The notes: generated by a model not told the origin, from the letters alone. A stretch of DNA of 64,000 nt from Opitutaceae bacterium (GCA_016715765.1 JADJZJ010000006.1:62001-126000); one strand, 5' to 3'. Numbered from the stretch's first letter, positions 8,455 to 17,890 are shown. Program-made: numbers and translations.

Positions 8455-9597
8455 ATGTCCCGCATCGTAAAAATCGAAATCGGCCGCTTCGACTACGCGG
8501 TGGCGGGCGAGTTCAAGTTCTTCAAGCCCGGTCCCGACGGCCGCGTCACCCGGCCCTCGGTGCTCGTGCGGCTGACCGACGACAACGGTGTCATCGGCTG
8601 GGGGCAGTCCGTGCCGGTGCCGACGTGGACCTATGAGACGGTGGAAAGCGTGCTGACCACTTTGGAGCATTATCTGGCCGAGGTGGTGATCGGACGCGAC
8701 CCGGCGGATTTTGCCGGCCTGCACGCCGCCATGAACACGGCGATCCGCCCGGCCTTTTCGGTCGGGCAGCCCCTCTGCAAGGCGGCTCTCGACCTGGCCT
8801 GCTACGATCTCGTCGGCCGCCAGCGCGGCGTGCCGGCGTGGCAGCTGTTTGGTAATCCCGGCACCCCGGTAGAATCGCTCACCCTCAGCTGGACCGTCGC
8901 CTCGCCCAAGTGGGAGGTGATCGAGCGCCAGCTCGCCGAGGGCCGGGCGCGCGGCTACCGCAATTTCAACATCAAGGTCGGCGCGCCGCAGACGGCCGAC
9001 TACGATCTCGCACTCGCGCGGAAGGTCCGCGCGTTCGCCCCCGACGGCTTCCTCTGGGCGGATGCCAACACCGGCTACACGCCCGCCGAGGCGCTGGCGA
9101 TCGCGCCGAAATTGCGCGACGCCGGCGTGGATGTCCTCGAATCACCGCTGCCGCCGACTCAAGTCCGTGGCTACCAGGCTTTGAAAAAGCAGGGCGCGCT
9201 GCCCGTGCTGATGGACGAGGGGATCGTCGGTCCCGAGGTTGCGACGGAGTTCATCGCGCTCGACATGCTCGACGGCATCGCGATGAAGCCCGCGCGCAAC
9301 GCCGGGCTGTGGCCCTCCGTGCAGATCGTGAACGAGCTGCGCGAACGCGGCCTGATGGTTCTCGGCTCCGGGCTCAGCGACCCGGATTTTTCGCTGCTGG
9401 CCTCCGTGCATTTGTTCACATGGAGCGGGCTGACGCGGCCCTGTGCGCTCAACGGTCCGCAATTTCTGGCCGACAGCCTGTTCGGCGGCGCCCTGGCGCC
9501 CAAGGCGGACGTGCTGGCCCGGCCCGCGGCGCCGGGCCTGGGATTTCTTCCGGATGAGCGAGCGACGGCTTGCTTGCGGCCGGTGGCGAGGCTGTGA
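8455..9597 (+). CDS. Mandelate racemase/muconate lactonizing enzyme family protein
   Basis: A 380-residue enolase-superfamily protein: N-terminal capping domain, then a barrel with the metal ligands Asp (WADANTGY), Glu (DVLESPLPP) and Asp/Glu (LMDEGI) in order. The second-strand catalytic KxK motif reads NIK, so the first Lys is Asn, as in some sugar-acid dehydratase or epimerase subgroups. Likely a sugar-acid dehydratase or epimerase linked to the two upstream genes and the transporter 21 bp downstream. The ATG at 8455 falls just after the REP. Family confident, reaction not. Confidence 0.87.
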   Translation: MSRIVKIEIGRFDYAVAGEFKFFKPGPDGRVTRPSVLVRLTDDNGVIGWGQSVPVPTWTYETVESVLTTLEHYLAEVVIGRDPADFAGLHAAMNTAIRPAFSVGQPLCKAALDLACYDLVGRQRGVPAWQLFGNPGTPVESLTLSWTVASPKWEVIERQLAEGRARGYRNFNIKVGAPQTADYDLALARKVRAFAPDGFLWADANTGYTPAEALAIAPKLRDAGVDVLESPLPPTQVRGYQALKKQGALPVLMDEGIVGPEVATEFIALDMLDGIAMKPARNAGLWPSVQIVNELRERGLMVLGSGLSDPDFSLLASVHLFTWSGLTRPCALNGPQFLADSLFGGALAPKADVLARPAAPGLGFLPDERATACLRPVARL

Positions 9598-9618
9598 TCG
9601 CACGCCCCCTCGTTAAGA

Positions 9619-12600
9619 ATGCCCCGTCCTGTCGCCCGTAAACTCCGTTTTGCCCTCAAGTTCGCCGCCGGCGTCTTTGGTGCGGCCCTGGGACTGACTC
9701 TCCTGGCCCTGGGCACGGCGGCGTTTTTCCGGCCGGATCTCAGGCAGCCACCCGTCAGGCCCAGCGAGCGCGAGGCCGAGGCGGCCCGGAAGGCGCGCAA
9801 CCCGCAACTCACGCCGGACCGGCCGCCGCTCGTCTGGCGGGACGTGGACTACAACGAGGGTGAGCGCGGCGCCTGGTGGCCCAAGGGCGAGTCGCCGATT
9901 CTTTCCGCCCTGGTGAAGGAAGGGAAACTCCCGCCCGTGGCCGAGCGCATCGGGCCCGAGCCGCTGGTGATGGCGGGACTGGAGGAGCCCGTCGGCCGCT
10001 ACGGCGGCACCTGGCACCGGCTCGCGACCAACCCCGAGGACATCGAGGGCGTGATCGCCTCCCGGATTTCCTACATGCCGCTCGTGCGCTGGTCGCCGCA
10101 CGGCTATCCCATCGTGCCGCACCTCGCGAAGTCGTGGACCGCCTCGCCCGACTCGCGCGTGTGGACCCTGACGCTGCGCCGGGGCCTGCGCTGGTCGGAC
10201 GGCCAGCCGTTCACGACGGATGACATCATGTTCTGGTGGGATTGGGAGGCCATGTACTTCAAGTCGGGCAACCTGAGCTTCACCAGCTACTCGTTCATGC
10301 AGCATGCCGGCCGGCTCGGCCGCATCGAGCAGGTGGATCCGCTGACGGTGCGCTTTGTGTTCGAGGATCCGCACACCCTGTTCCTCGAGCGGCTGGCGAG
10401 TTCCTGGGACTGTTTCCGGCCGGCGCACTACCTGCGCAAGTTCCATCCGCAGCTCGGCGACCAGGCGCTGATTGCGGCGCAGATGAAGGCGATGAACCTG
10501 CCGAGCGCGGACGCCCTCTACATCCGCATGGTGAACCGGCTCAACCCCGAGCATCCGCGCATGTGGCCGTGGATCTACACCGAATACCGCTCGTCGGCCC
10601 CGCACGGCTTCGTGCGCAATCCCTACTATTTTGCCGTGGATCCGCAGGGCAACCAGCTGCCCTACCTCGACCGCGTGCTGTTTGACATCAAGAACCACGC
10701 GATGATTTCCGCCGCGATCGCGAGCGGGGAGATCACGATGCAGGACCGGCACATCGACTTCGAGGACTACACCCTGCTGGCCAGCGAGGCCCCGCGCCGC
10801 GGCTACCGTCTGCTCCATTGGTTCAATGCGTCCCGCACCATGGCGCAGTACAGCCCGAACCTCAACCGCCGCGTGGATCCCGCCGATCCCGCCACGGCCT
10901 GGAAGCACCGGCTGCTGAACGAAAAGACCTTCCGGCACGCGCTGTCGCTGGCCATCAACCGCCGCGAGATCATCGCGGCGGTCTACAACGGGGTCGGCGA
11001 GCCGGCGCAGAATTCGCCGGGGCCGGGTTCGCCATACGGCAATGAAAGGCACTTCCATGCCTTCACCGCCTACGATCCGGACCGCGCCAACGCCCTGCTC
11101 GACGCGCTCGGGCTGACGCGGCGCGACCACGAGGGTTTCCGCACCTTTCCGGACGGCACGCGCATGAACTGGTTCCTCAACCTGGCGGAGAGCTACCCGC
11201 CGGACACCTCCCAGATGGTCGCGTCGCAGTGGGAGCAGGTGGGCGTGCGCACCACCGTGCAGATTCATCCCCGCACCCTCTGGCAGGTGGAGCAGGCGGC
11301 GCTGGAGCACGATTTCACCGTCTGGCCCGGGCTGGAGGAGTTCATGCCCATGCTCGACCCCCGGTATTATGCGCCGATCAACGGCTCGTCATTTTTCGCC
11401 CCGGCCTGGGGCCGGTGGTATTTCTACGGGGGCATGCGCGGCAGCCTGGAATCGAAGCAGTCCGGCATCGAGGGCCCGCCGCCCGGGCACCCGGCCCGCC
11501 GCGCCATGGAACTCTACGACCTCGCGCAGATCGCGCCGACGGCGCAGGCGCGCATCGGTTACTTCCGCGCCCTGCTTGATATCGCGGCGGAGGAACTCTG
11601 GAGCATCAGCATTGCGACGCCGACCCCGGGCCTTATCGCGGTGAAGGACGGATTCCGCAACGTGCCGGACGGGGCGCTGGCCGGGTATTTCTTCATGATG
11701 CCGGGCAACACGGGCATGGAGACCTACTTCTGGGACAAGACCAACGATCCGCCCGGCGTGGAGGAGCGCATCAAGGCCTCCCTGGTCAATCCTTCCCGGC
11801 TGCCGGCCGCCGGCGGCGCGGGCGGGGCGGAGTCCTCCCTCGGCGGCCGGCTGATTTCCTGGAGTCTCGGCCTCGCGGCCGGACTCGCGGCCGTGCTGCT
11901 GGGCCTGCGGCATCCGTTCATCTGGCGCCGGCTGCTCACGCTGGTGCCGACCCTGCTCCTGATCTCGGTCATCGTGTACACCCTCGTGCAGCTGCCGCCC
12001 GGCGATTTCATCGCCTCGAAGACCGCCGAGCTTTCGCTCAACGGCGACCCGAACGCCGCCGCGCAGCTGGAGGACATCCGGAAAAACTTCCACCTCGATG
12101 AACCCGGCTGGCGGCGGTACTCGCGCTGGATGGGCTTCGACTGGTTCCTGACCTTCGCCCCCACCGACCGGGGCCTGCTGCAGGGCGACCTCGGGCGGTC
12201 CATGGAGCGCAACCAGTCGGTGAACGAGGTCCTCGGCGACAGCATCATCCTGACCTTCACCATCTCGATTCTGACCATCCTGTTCACCTGGGCCGTGGCG
12301 CTGCCCATCGGCATCTACTCGGCCGTCCGGCCCTACACGGTGGGCGATTATGCGCTGACCCTCGTCGGTTTCTTCGGCATGTCGGTGCCGCCCTTCCTCT
12401 TCGCCCTCGTGCTGATGTACATCAGTTCCGAATACTTCGGCGTCAGCGTCTCCGGCCTCTTCAGCGTGCGCTATGTGGCCGACCCGACCTGGTCGTGGGG
12501 CAAGGTGGTGGACCTCCTCCAGCATGTCTGGGTCGCCGTCGTCGTGCTCGGCGCCGGCAGCACCGCCGTGATGATCCGCGTGATGCGCGCCAACCTGCTC

Positions 12601-12942
12601 GACGAATTGAAGAAACCCTACGTCGTCGCCGCCCGCGCCAAGGGCGTCCGCCCGCTCAAGCTCCTCCTGAAATACCCGGTGCGCATGGCGCTCAACCCCT
12701 TCGCGTCGGGCCTCGCGGCGCTGTTCCCGCAGCTCATTTCCGGCGGCGCCATCGTCGCCCTGGTGCTCAGCCTGCCCACGGTCGGTCCGCTGCTGATGCT
12801 CGCGCTGTTGAACGAGGATTCCTACTTCGCGGCGTCCATGCTCATGATCCTGAGCGTGCTCGGGGTCCTCGGCACGCTGGTGAGCGACCTCATTCTGCTG
12901 TGGCTGGACCCGCGCATCCGCCTGGGAGGAGGCACCCGATGA
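9619..12942 (+). CDS. ABC importer: family-5 solute-binding protein fused to DppB-type permease (copy 1)
   Basis: A single 1,107-residue chain. Residues ~9-32 form a membrane anchor; ~60-690 are an SBP_bac_5 binding domain (YGGTWHRLATNP, GLRWSDGQPFTTDDI, LNEKTFRHALSLAINRREI); ~742-760 are a second membrane helix; from ~769 (RRLLTLVPTLL) to the end is a full DppB/OppB permease with the EAA region AARAKGVRPLKLLLKYP near 1000. The binding protein would thus be tethered outside the inner membrane on both sides. Normally these are separate proteins. The substrate is a peptide or oligosaccharide. Its TGA overlaps the next ATG. No ATPase genes follow, so it may use those at 36994-38732. Paralogues: 39867-43196 and 43193-46525. 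Confidence 0.9.
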   Translation: MPRPVARKLRFALKFAAGVFGAALGLTLLALGTAAFFRPDLRQPPVRPSEREAEAARKARNPQLTPDRPPLVWRDVDYNEGERGAWWPKGESPILSALVKEGKLPPVAERIGPEPLVMAGLEEPVGRYGGTWHRLATNPEDIEGVIASRISYMPLVRWSPHGYPIVPHLAKSWTASPDSRVWTLTLRRGLRWSDGQPFTTDDIMFWWDWEAMYFKSGNLSFTSYSFMQHAGRLGRIEQVDPLTVRFVFEDPHTLFLERLASSWDCFRPAHYLRKFHPQLGDQALIAAQMKAMNLPSADALYIRMVNRLNPEHPRMWPWIYTEYRSSAPHGFVRNPYYFAVDPQGNQLPYLDRVLFDIKNHAMISAAIASGEITMQDRHIDFEDYTLLASEAPRRGYRLLHWFNASRTMAQYSPNLNRRVDPADPATAWKHRLLNEKTFRHALSLAINRREIIAAVYNGVGEPAQNSPGPGSPYGNERHFHAFTAYDPDRANALLDALGLTRRDHEGFRTFPDGTRMNWFLNLAESYPPDTSQMVASQWEQVGVRTTVQIHPRTLWQVEQAALEHDFTVWPGLEEFMPMLDPRYYAPINGSSFFAPAWGRWYFYGGMRGSLESKQSGIEGPPPGHPARRAMELYDLAQIAPTAQARIGYFRALLDIAAEELWSISIATPTPGLIAVKDGFRNVPDGALAGYFFMMPGNTGMETYFWDKTNDPPGVEERIKASLVNPSRLPAAGGAGGAESSLGGRLISWSLGLAAGLAAVLLGLRHPFIWRRLLTLVPTLLLISVIVYTLVQLPPGDFIASKTAELSLNGDPNAAAQLEDIRKNFHLDEPGWRRYSRWMGFDWFLTFAPTDRGLLQGDLGRSMERNQSVNEVLGDSIILTFTISILTILFTWAVALPIGIYSAVRPYTVGDYALTLVGFFGMSVPPFLFALVLMYISSEYFGVSVSGLFSVRYVADPTWSWGKVVDLLQHVWVAVVVLGAGSTAVMIRVMRANLLDELKKPYVVAARAKGVRPLKLLLKYPVRMALNPFASGLAALFPQLISGGAIVALVLSLPTVGPLLMLALLNEDSYFAASMLMILSVLGVLGTLVSDLILLWLDPRIRLGGGTR

Positions 12943-14072
12943 ACCCCGACCAGCCGGAAATCCGCACCGAGGCCGTCCTGTCGCCCTGGGAACTCACGCT
13001 GCGCCGCTTCGTGCGGCACAAGCTCGGCATCGCCGCCTTCTTTTTCCTCATCGTGCTTTATCTGCTGGCGCTGGGTTGCGAGTTCTTCGCGCCCACCACC
13101 CGGGCCTGGCGCAACCTGGAGTATTCCTACTGTCCGCCCCAGCCGGTCCACTTCGACCTGCGCGGAGGCTTCTACGTCCATGCCGTGGATCGCTACGACA
13201 ATCCGGTCACCTTTGCGCGCAGCTACACCCTCGACGAGAACATCCGCGTGCCGCTCGGCTTCTTCGTGCGCGGCGAACCGTACAAACTGTGGAACCTCAT
13301 CCCGATGGAGCGGCATTTCTTCGGGGTGGACCGTGACGCGCTCGCGGCGCAGGGGCGGGCCGGGGAAAGCGGCGCCGTGTTCTACCTCATGGGTTCGGAC
13401 AAATACGGCCACGACGTGCTCAGCCGCCTCTTCTACGGCGCGCGCATCAGCCTCTCCGTCGGCCTCATCTCCATCATCGTGACCTTCGTCCTCGGCGTCA
13501 CCCTCGGCGGCATCTCCGGCTATGCCGGCGGCGGCTGGGACAACCTCATCCAGCGCCTCATCGAGGTCATCAACGCGCTCCCGCAGCTCCCCCTCTGGCT
13601 CGCCTTCGGCGCGATTTTTCCGGCCGAGTGGTCGCCGCTGAGCGTGTATTTCTGCGTGACCATCGCCCTCAGCCTCATCGGCTGGACCGGCCTGGCCCGC
13701 GTCGTGCGCGGCAAAATTCTTTCCTTGCGCGAGGAGGACTACGCCGTCGCGGCCCGGTTGCTCGGCGCCAGCCACGCCCGCGTGCTCTTCCGCCACCTCG
13801 TGCCGGGATTCACCAGTCATATCATTGTCACGCTTACCCTGAGCGTTCCCGGCATGATCCTCGGCGAGACCGTCCTCAGCTTTTTGGGTCTCGGCCTGCG
13901 CCCGCCGATCGTCAGCTGGGGCGTGATGCTGCAGGACTGCCAGAATCTGCAGACCGTCGCGAACTACCCGTGGCTGCTGGCTCCGGTGTTGTTCATCGTG
14001 CTGACGATTCTCTCTTTTAATTTCGCCGGCGACGCCATGCGTGATGCGGCAGATCCTTACAGCAGCAGGTGA
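12939..14072 (+). CDS. ABC importer DppC-type permease (copy 1)
   Basis: 377 residues; first membrane helix near residues 30-52, then an unusual ~90-residue external segment (CPPQPVHFDL to FFGVD), then the conserved permease core starting at KYGHDVLSR with EAA region AARLLGASHARVLF near 267. Partner of the fused protein upstream, with ATGA overlap and a good GGGAGGAGG ribosome site, so translation is coupled. The core is almost identical to the copy at 38737-39870 while the N-terminal third differs markedly, as if homogenised by conversion. Confidence 0.92.
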   Translation: MNPDQPEIRTEAVLSPWELTLRRFVRHKLGIAAFFFLIVLYLLALGCEFFAPTTRAWRNLEYSYCPPQPVHFDLRGGFYVHAVDRYDNPVTFARSYTLDENIRVPLGFFVRGEPYKLWNLIPMERHFFGVDRDALAAQGRAGESGAVFYLMGSDKYGHDVLSRLFYGARISLSVGLISIIVTFVLGVTLGGISGYAGGGWDNLIQRLIEVINALPQLPLWLAFGAIFPAEWSPLSVYFCVTIALSLIGWTGLARVVRGKILSLREEDYAVAARLLGASHARVLFRHLVPGFTSHIIVTLTLSVPGMILGETVLSFLGLGLRPPIVSWGVMLQDCQNLQTVANYPWLLAPVLFIVLTILSFNFAGDAMRDAADPYSSR

Positions 14073-14440
14073 TTTTTTATTAACCGCTAATGGGATTTCA
14101 CCAATGGGTGAAATCTGAGCAGAAGCTCCGGCTGATCGACCCCGCCGACGGATTTGGGGTCTGCTGATCGCAGACTTTTTGTTGTCGGGCTGGGTCCACG
14201 AACCCCGCCTTGGCGGCCACTGGAGATGGGTAGCTACGAGCGTGAGCGAGTGGAACGAATGACCACTCGCTCACGCTCGTAGCCACAAATGATGAAAAGG
14301 CGGGGATCGGAATCCCCGCCCTACAATTATCAAAGCCCGCGATGAGCGGGCCCCAAGCTCACCGCGCAGGCGATTAGCCGAAGCCGCATTCTGTAGATTT
14401 CGCTCATAAGCGAAATCCCATCAGCGTTTCAAACCCCCGT
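14073..14440. repeat. Nested inverted repeats between convergent genes
   Basis: No gene is seen. An outer pair of related ~45-bp arms, 14089-14138 and about 14370-14425, each contains its own small hairpin (GATTTCACC/GGTGAAATC at 14094-14115; GATTTCGCT/AGCGAAATC at 14396-14417). Inside lie the family-B hairpin (arm TAGCTACGAGCGTGAGCGAG at 14231, inverse to 14283) and a single REP (GGCGGGGAT, 14299-14324). Confidence 0.8.
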
Positions 14441-16765
14441 TCAGGTCTTCAGGCTAAGCTTCACCTCCACGCGCAGCGTGCCGGACTTTCCCCGCTGCTT
14501 CAGCGTCAACCGCGGCTGGGTGGCGGCGTGCTTCCACGCGTACTGAATCACTTCCCAGCGCGCCTCGACGGCCGTGCGCCGCGGATCCAGCAACGGCAGT
14601 TCATCCACCTGTGACTCGACATCATCGGGAAACGTCAGCACCGCGGTGGCCCGGCGTCCCTCGATGACGGCCTTCCGGCCTTCGAGCCGGATGGGCAGGC
14701 GGGTGGTCCAGTGGAAGATCGCACCGTCGCCCCTGGCCACGGCCCACTCGTCCGTGATGGTGAACGTGTCCGGCGCCGGCGAATCCCAGGTGCGCTGCCA
14801 GCGGGTGAACCAGCCCTCCCAGCTGGGCGTGAGGTCGAGGGTGGCGTTGAAGCGGGTGGCGTCGCCGGAACCGCGGGGCTTGAGATCGATGGCGCACGGA
14901 TTGGCCGGCGCCGGCCGTTCCGTCCCGCACCACGGCGTGAGCATGTTGTGCCGTTGCGCGTGCTTGAGCTGGGTCGCGATGGGATTGGCGTAGTCCACGC
15001 AGCCGAAATCGAAGGCGAAGCTGTCGCCCGCGCATTCGAGGACAAAGCTGCCCTTGTCCTCATGCTGGTGGTCGCCGCGCGCCTTGTTGCCGATGATGAA
15101 GAGCTTCACGGGTTCGGACCCGAGGCGGCGCACCGAAGCCATGTAGCCGAGGTCCGGCATCTCCACGAAGGGCGCGAGGGCCGGACCTTCCGCCGGGATG
15201 TCCCGGTCGAGCGGCAGAATCGCGAGCATCGGTGCGACGCCGGCGCGGCGCACGGATTTCCGGTAGAGCGTGACCCAGTGCGAGTGCGGCATGAGCCAGG
15301 CAAGAAACGCGAGTGCCTCGCCGAACACAAAATTGGCGTCGCCGGTCAGGATCAGGTCCTGGCCGTCGTCGGTGGACAGCAGCGTCTCGGCGAGCCGCTC
15401 TGTGCGGAGCAGCGGCGCCGGCACGAGCTGGCGCAGGTCCTGCCCGCGCCCGCGGCTGTAGAGCAGGGCGGAGACGGCGGTCTGCTGCGCGACCCAGCTG
15501 AAATACGAGGCGCCCTCGACGTAGCCGCCGTCGGGCAGCAGGGCGTGGCCGAGATTTTCCAGCAGGTTGGCCCACGCGATGTCCGTGTGCGGCGCCACGC
15601 GGTCCGCGGGTTTCGGGTAATGGCCGAGGCTGACCGGCATGCACCGCTCCAGCACGAGCAGACTGTAGAGCCGGCCGGGGGTGATGCCGCAGAGCTGGTT
15701 GGTGTGGTACATGTACTCCCACCACCACGAGGCCTGGCTCATGCCGCCGTGCGCCTCGGTCGCGAGCTTGCGCAGGATGAGGTTGCGCCCCAGCGGCGTG
15801 AACCATTCCCCGCACAGGTCCAGGATCATGGCGCATTCCCAGCCGATGAGCGCATGCGTGAACCCGCGCTGGTCCCAATTGCCGCCGCGCAGGTGCGCGA
15901 AGAAGATGTCATCCCAGTGGTCGCAGTGCGCAAGGCTGAGGGCGTAACGGGCGGCGAGGCGGCACAGTTCCTTGTCCTGCCACAGCAGGCCGGCCTGCGC
16001 GGCGAAGGGTCCGTGCAGCATGATCTGCTTCCCCATGTCGCGCTCGCGGCGGAAGACGTTGAAATTCCAAAAATTGACGTACTCGCCGATGAGCGGCTCG
16101 GGCGGCGTGCCCCGGGCCTTCTCCGACAGCTGGCGCAGTTCGCGGGTCGCCGGGGAGTCGGCGAATTTTTTTCGCACCTCCACCAGTTCCTCCGCGTTCA
16201 CCATCAATCCGTACGAAGGCTGGAAAGTCGGCTCGAACTCCGCCGGCTGCAGGTATTTTTCCCAACGCTCGTCGTAGCCGGCCCATTGCTTGAGATGAAA
16301 GGGCAGGCGGGTCGTGCTCTGCAGGCCGAACCACATCAGCCAGCCCGAGCTGGCGACCGGGTGCGGGTGGCGCACTTCCACCGTGAGCGAGAGGATCCGC
16401 TGCGCGCCGTCGAGCGCCAGCCACTCCTCGTGCCGGGTGGCGCCGCAGGGTCGGCCCGTGCGGGCGCGCGGACCGGCGTCGGTCTCCGCCGCCAGGCTGA
16501 TGACGCTGTCCTCGGGCAGATTGAGGCAGACCATCACCCGGTCGTAGTCGCGGCAGTCGAGCGCCTCGTAGCGCCGCTGGACGCGCAGCACGAGGCCGTC
16601 CGGCCCCGGCTGCTCCCAGTTGAAGGTGACGAACGACCAGCCGGGCGTGAACTTCAGGCCGGTGACCCCGGGGGTTTCGGTCTGCCACTGGTCGAACTCG
16701 CTGAGGCTCGGCTCAAAGAACGGCTCGAAGATGGCCTCGGCGCTGTTGATGGGGATAAGGCGCAT
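14441..16765 (-). CDS. Heparinase II/III-like protein (paralogue 2)
   Basis: 774 residues, matching the 3697-6054 protein block for block: start MRLIPINSAEAIFEPFF, conserved GEYVNFWN and CGEWFTPLGR segments in the toroid, and DHQHEDKGSFVLE near residue 564 with the following VDYANP in the lyase beta-domain. It probably cleaves a related but different uronate-containing oligosaccharide. It stands alone, convergent with the transporter genes. No CTACCTGTAG-type site precedes it, unlike paralogue 1. No typical signal peptide, so location is uncertain. Confidence 0.85.
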   Translation of the reverse strand: MRLIPINSAEAIFEPFFEPSLSEFDQWQTETPGVTGLKFTPGWSFVTFNWEQPGPDGLVLRVQRRYEALDCRDYDRVMVCLNLPEDSVISLAAETDAGPRARTGRPCGATRHEEWLALDGAQRILSLTVEVRHPHPVASSGWLMWFGLQSTTRLPFHLKQWAGYDERWEKYLQPAEFEPTFQPSYGLMVNAEELVEVRKKFADSPATRELRQLSEKARGTPPEPLIGEYVNFWNFNVFRRERDMGKQIMLHGPFAAQAGLLWQDKELCRLAARYALSLAHCDHWDDIFFAHLRGGNWDQRGFTHALIGWECAMILDLCGEWFTPLGRNLILRKLATEAHGGMSQASWWWEYMYHTNQLCGITPGRLYSLLVLERCMPVSLGHYPKPADRVAPHTDIAWANLLENLGHALLPDGGYVEGASYFSWVAQQTAVSALLYSRGRGQDLRQLVPAPLLRTERLAETLLSTDDGQDLILTGDANFVFGEALAFLAWLMPHSHWVTLYRKSVRRAGVAPMLAILPLDRDIPAEGPALAPFVEMPDLGYMASVRRLGSEPVKLFIIGNKARGDHQHEDKGSFVLECAGDSFAFDFGCVDYANPIATQLKHAQRHNMLTPWCGTERPAPANPCAIDLKPRGSGDATRFNATLDLTPSWEGWFTRWQRTWDSPAPDTFTITDEWAVARGDGAIFHWTTRLPIRLEGRKAVIEGRRATAVLTFPDDVESQVDELPLLDPRRTAVEARWEVIQYAWKHAATQPRLTLKQRGKSGTLRVEVKLSLKT

Positions 16766-16852
16766 GGGAAGGGGGAAACACTGCCGGAGTAACTGCCGGG
16801 GAACAAGCGTGGGCTGCGTAGCGGGCCAACGTCCCGGATTAAAGTATTCGGG

Positions 16853-16923
16853 TAGCTACGAGCGTGAGCGAGTGGATCATATGCTGCGTACGCCAAACCA
16901 CCACTCGCTCACGCTCGTAGCTA
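16853..16923. repeat. Family-B hairpin repeat
   Basis: Perfect 23-bp arms, TAGCTACGAGCGTGAGCGAG plus TGG at 16853-16875 and the inverse at 16901-16923, in the 213-bp gap between the heparinase start and the PhyH 3' end. Other copies are at 14231, 29357 and 48081, and a lone arm at 35939. Confidence 0.9.
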
Positions 16924-16978
16924 CCTTGCTCAGGATGGGGGCAACCGGTGGTTGTGGCCCCGCCCCAACCGCTCACCC

Positions 16979-17890
16979 CTAGCTCTTCAGCTTGGAATAG
17001 TCGCAGCCGAGGAAAATGCCGTCCTGCCCGGCGAACTTCTTCTGGTATTCCTCGCGCGGCGCGACCTGGGTGGACGCGCTCTGGTAGTGGAACTGCAGGG
17101 CGCGGCGGCGCAGGTTCGACTGGTTGGCGGGCGTCTCGTGCGGGAGCAGGCCGTCGAAGATCATCAGGCCGCCGGGCGGCAACTCGATCGGCACCGCGTC
17201 GGCGGGATCGATCTCATCGGTGGTGAGTTCGCAGTCGACACGCGTCCATTCGTGCTTGCGCGGACCCTTGATATGGCCGCCGGGAATGACGTGCATGCAG
17301 CCGTTGGCGACCACCGCGGGGTCGAGGGCGATCCACACGCCGGCGACGCCGTCGAACCGGTTGACCGAGAAGTAGGCGAGGTCCTGGTGCCAGGGCTTTT
17401 CCGCGCCGCCGCCGGCGGGCTTGCATAGCGCCATGCTGGAATACGGCCGGTAATCCTCGCCGAGCACGGCGCCGATCAGCGCGCGCAGCTTCGGGTGCTG
17501 GTTGGCGATGTAGTCGTAGATCGGCAGCTCGTTGGTGTAGGACTGGAATTTGCGGATGTTGTCCGCGAGCTCGTCGAGCCGGTCGGGCCGGGCCTCGTAC
17601 GTGCCCTCGACCTGAAAATGAAAATCCGAGGTGCGGCTCTTGAACAGCATGCCCCGGCCGTTCTTGATCTTGTCGCTATATTGACCCTTGCCGAAAACGT
17701 GCTCGGTGAGCGTCTCATTGAAGGCGTATTTGCGCACCAGCTCGTTGATGCCTTCCGAGGCCGCCTTCACCTCCTCCGGGGTCAGGGCATTCAGAAAGGC
17801 CAGGTAACCGTCCTCGCGATAGCGGGCGATCATGTCGGCGTCGGGCTTCTCGGGCAAAGTGGGGAAGATGTTGGGGGTCTTTGTGTGCAT
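16979..17890 (-). CDS. Phytanoyl-CoA dioxygenase (PhyH) family protein
   Basis: 303 residues, Fe(II)/2-oxoglutarate dioxygenase of the PhyH family: metal triad HQD (WHQDLAYF, His near 168) and distal His in LLPHETPAN near 250, with a downstream Arg cluster RRRALQFHY for 2-oxoglutarate. The family hydroxylates diverse small molecules; substrate unknown. It is divergent from an AraC regulator across 72 bp, a layout typical of a regulator and its target. A second, partial PhyH gene lies at the right end of the window. Confidence 0.9.
   Translation of the reverse strand: MHTKTPNIFPTLPEKPDADMIARYREDGYLAFLNALTPEEVKAASEGINELVRKYAFNETLTEHVFGKGQYSDKIKNGRGMLFKSRTSDFHFQVEGTYEARPDRLDELADNIRKFQSYTNELPIYDYIANQHPKLRALIGAVLGEDYRPYSSMALCKPAGGGAEKPWHQDLAYFSVNRFDGVAGVWIALDPAVVANGCMHVIPGGHIKGPRKHEWTRVDCELTTDEIDPADAVPIELPPGGLMIFDGLLPHETPANQSNLRRRALQFHYQSASTQVAPREEYQKKFAGQDGIFLGCDYSKLKS

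Noticed and set aside
14711..16792. A 693-codon plus-strand open frame
   Set aside because: Antisense shadow of the second heparinase-like gene; no recognisable motif.
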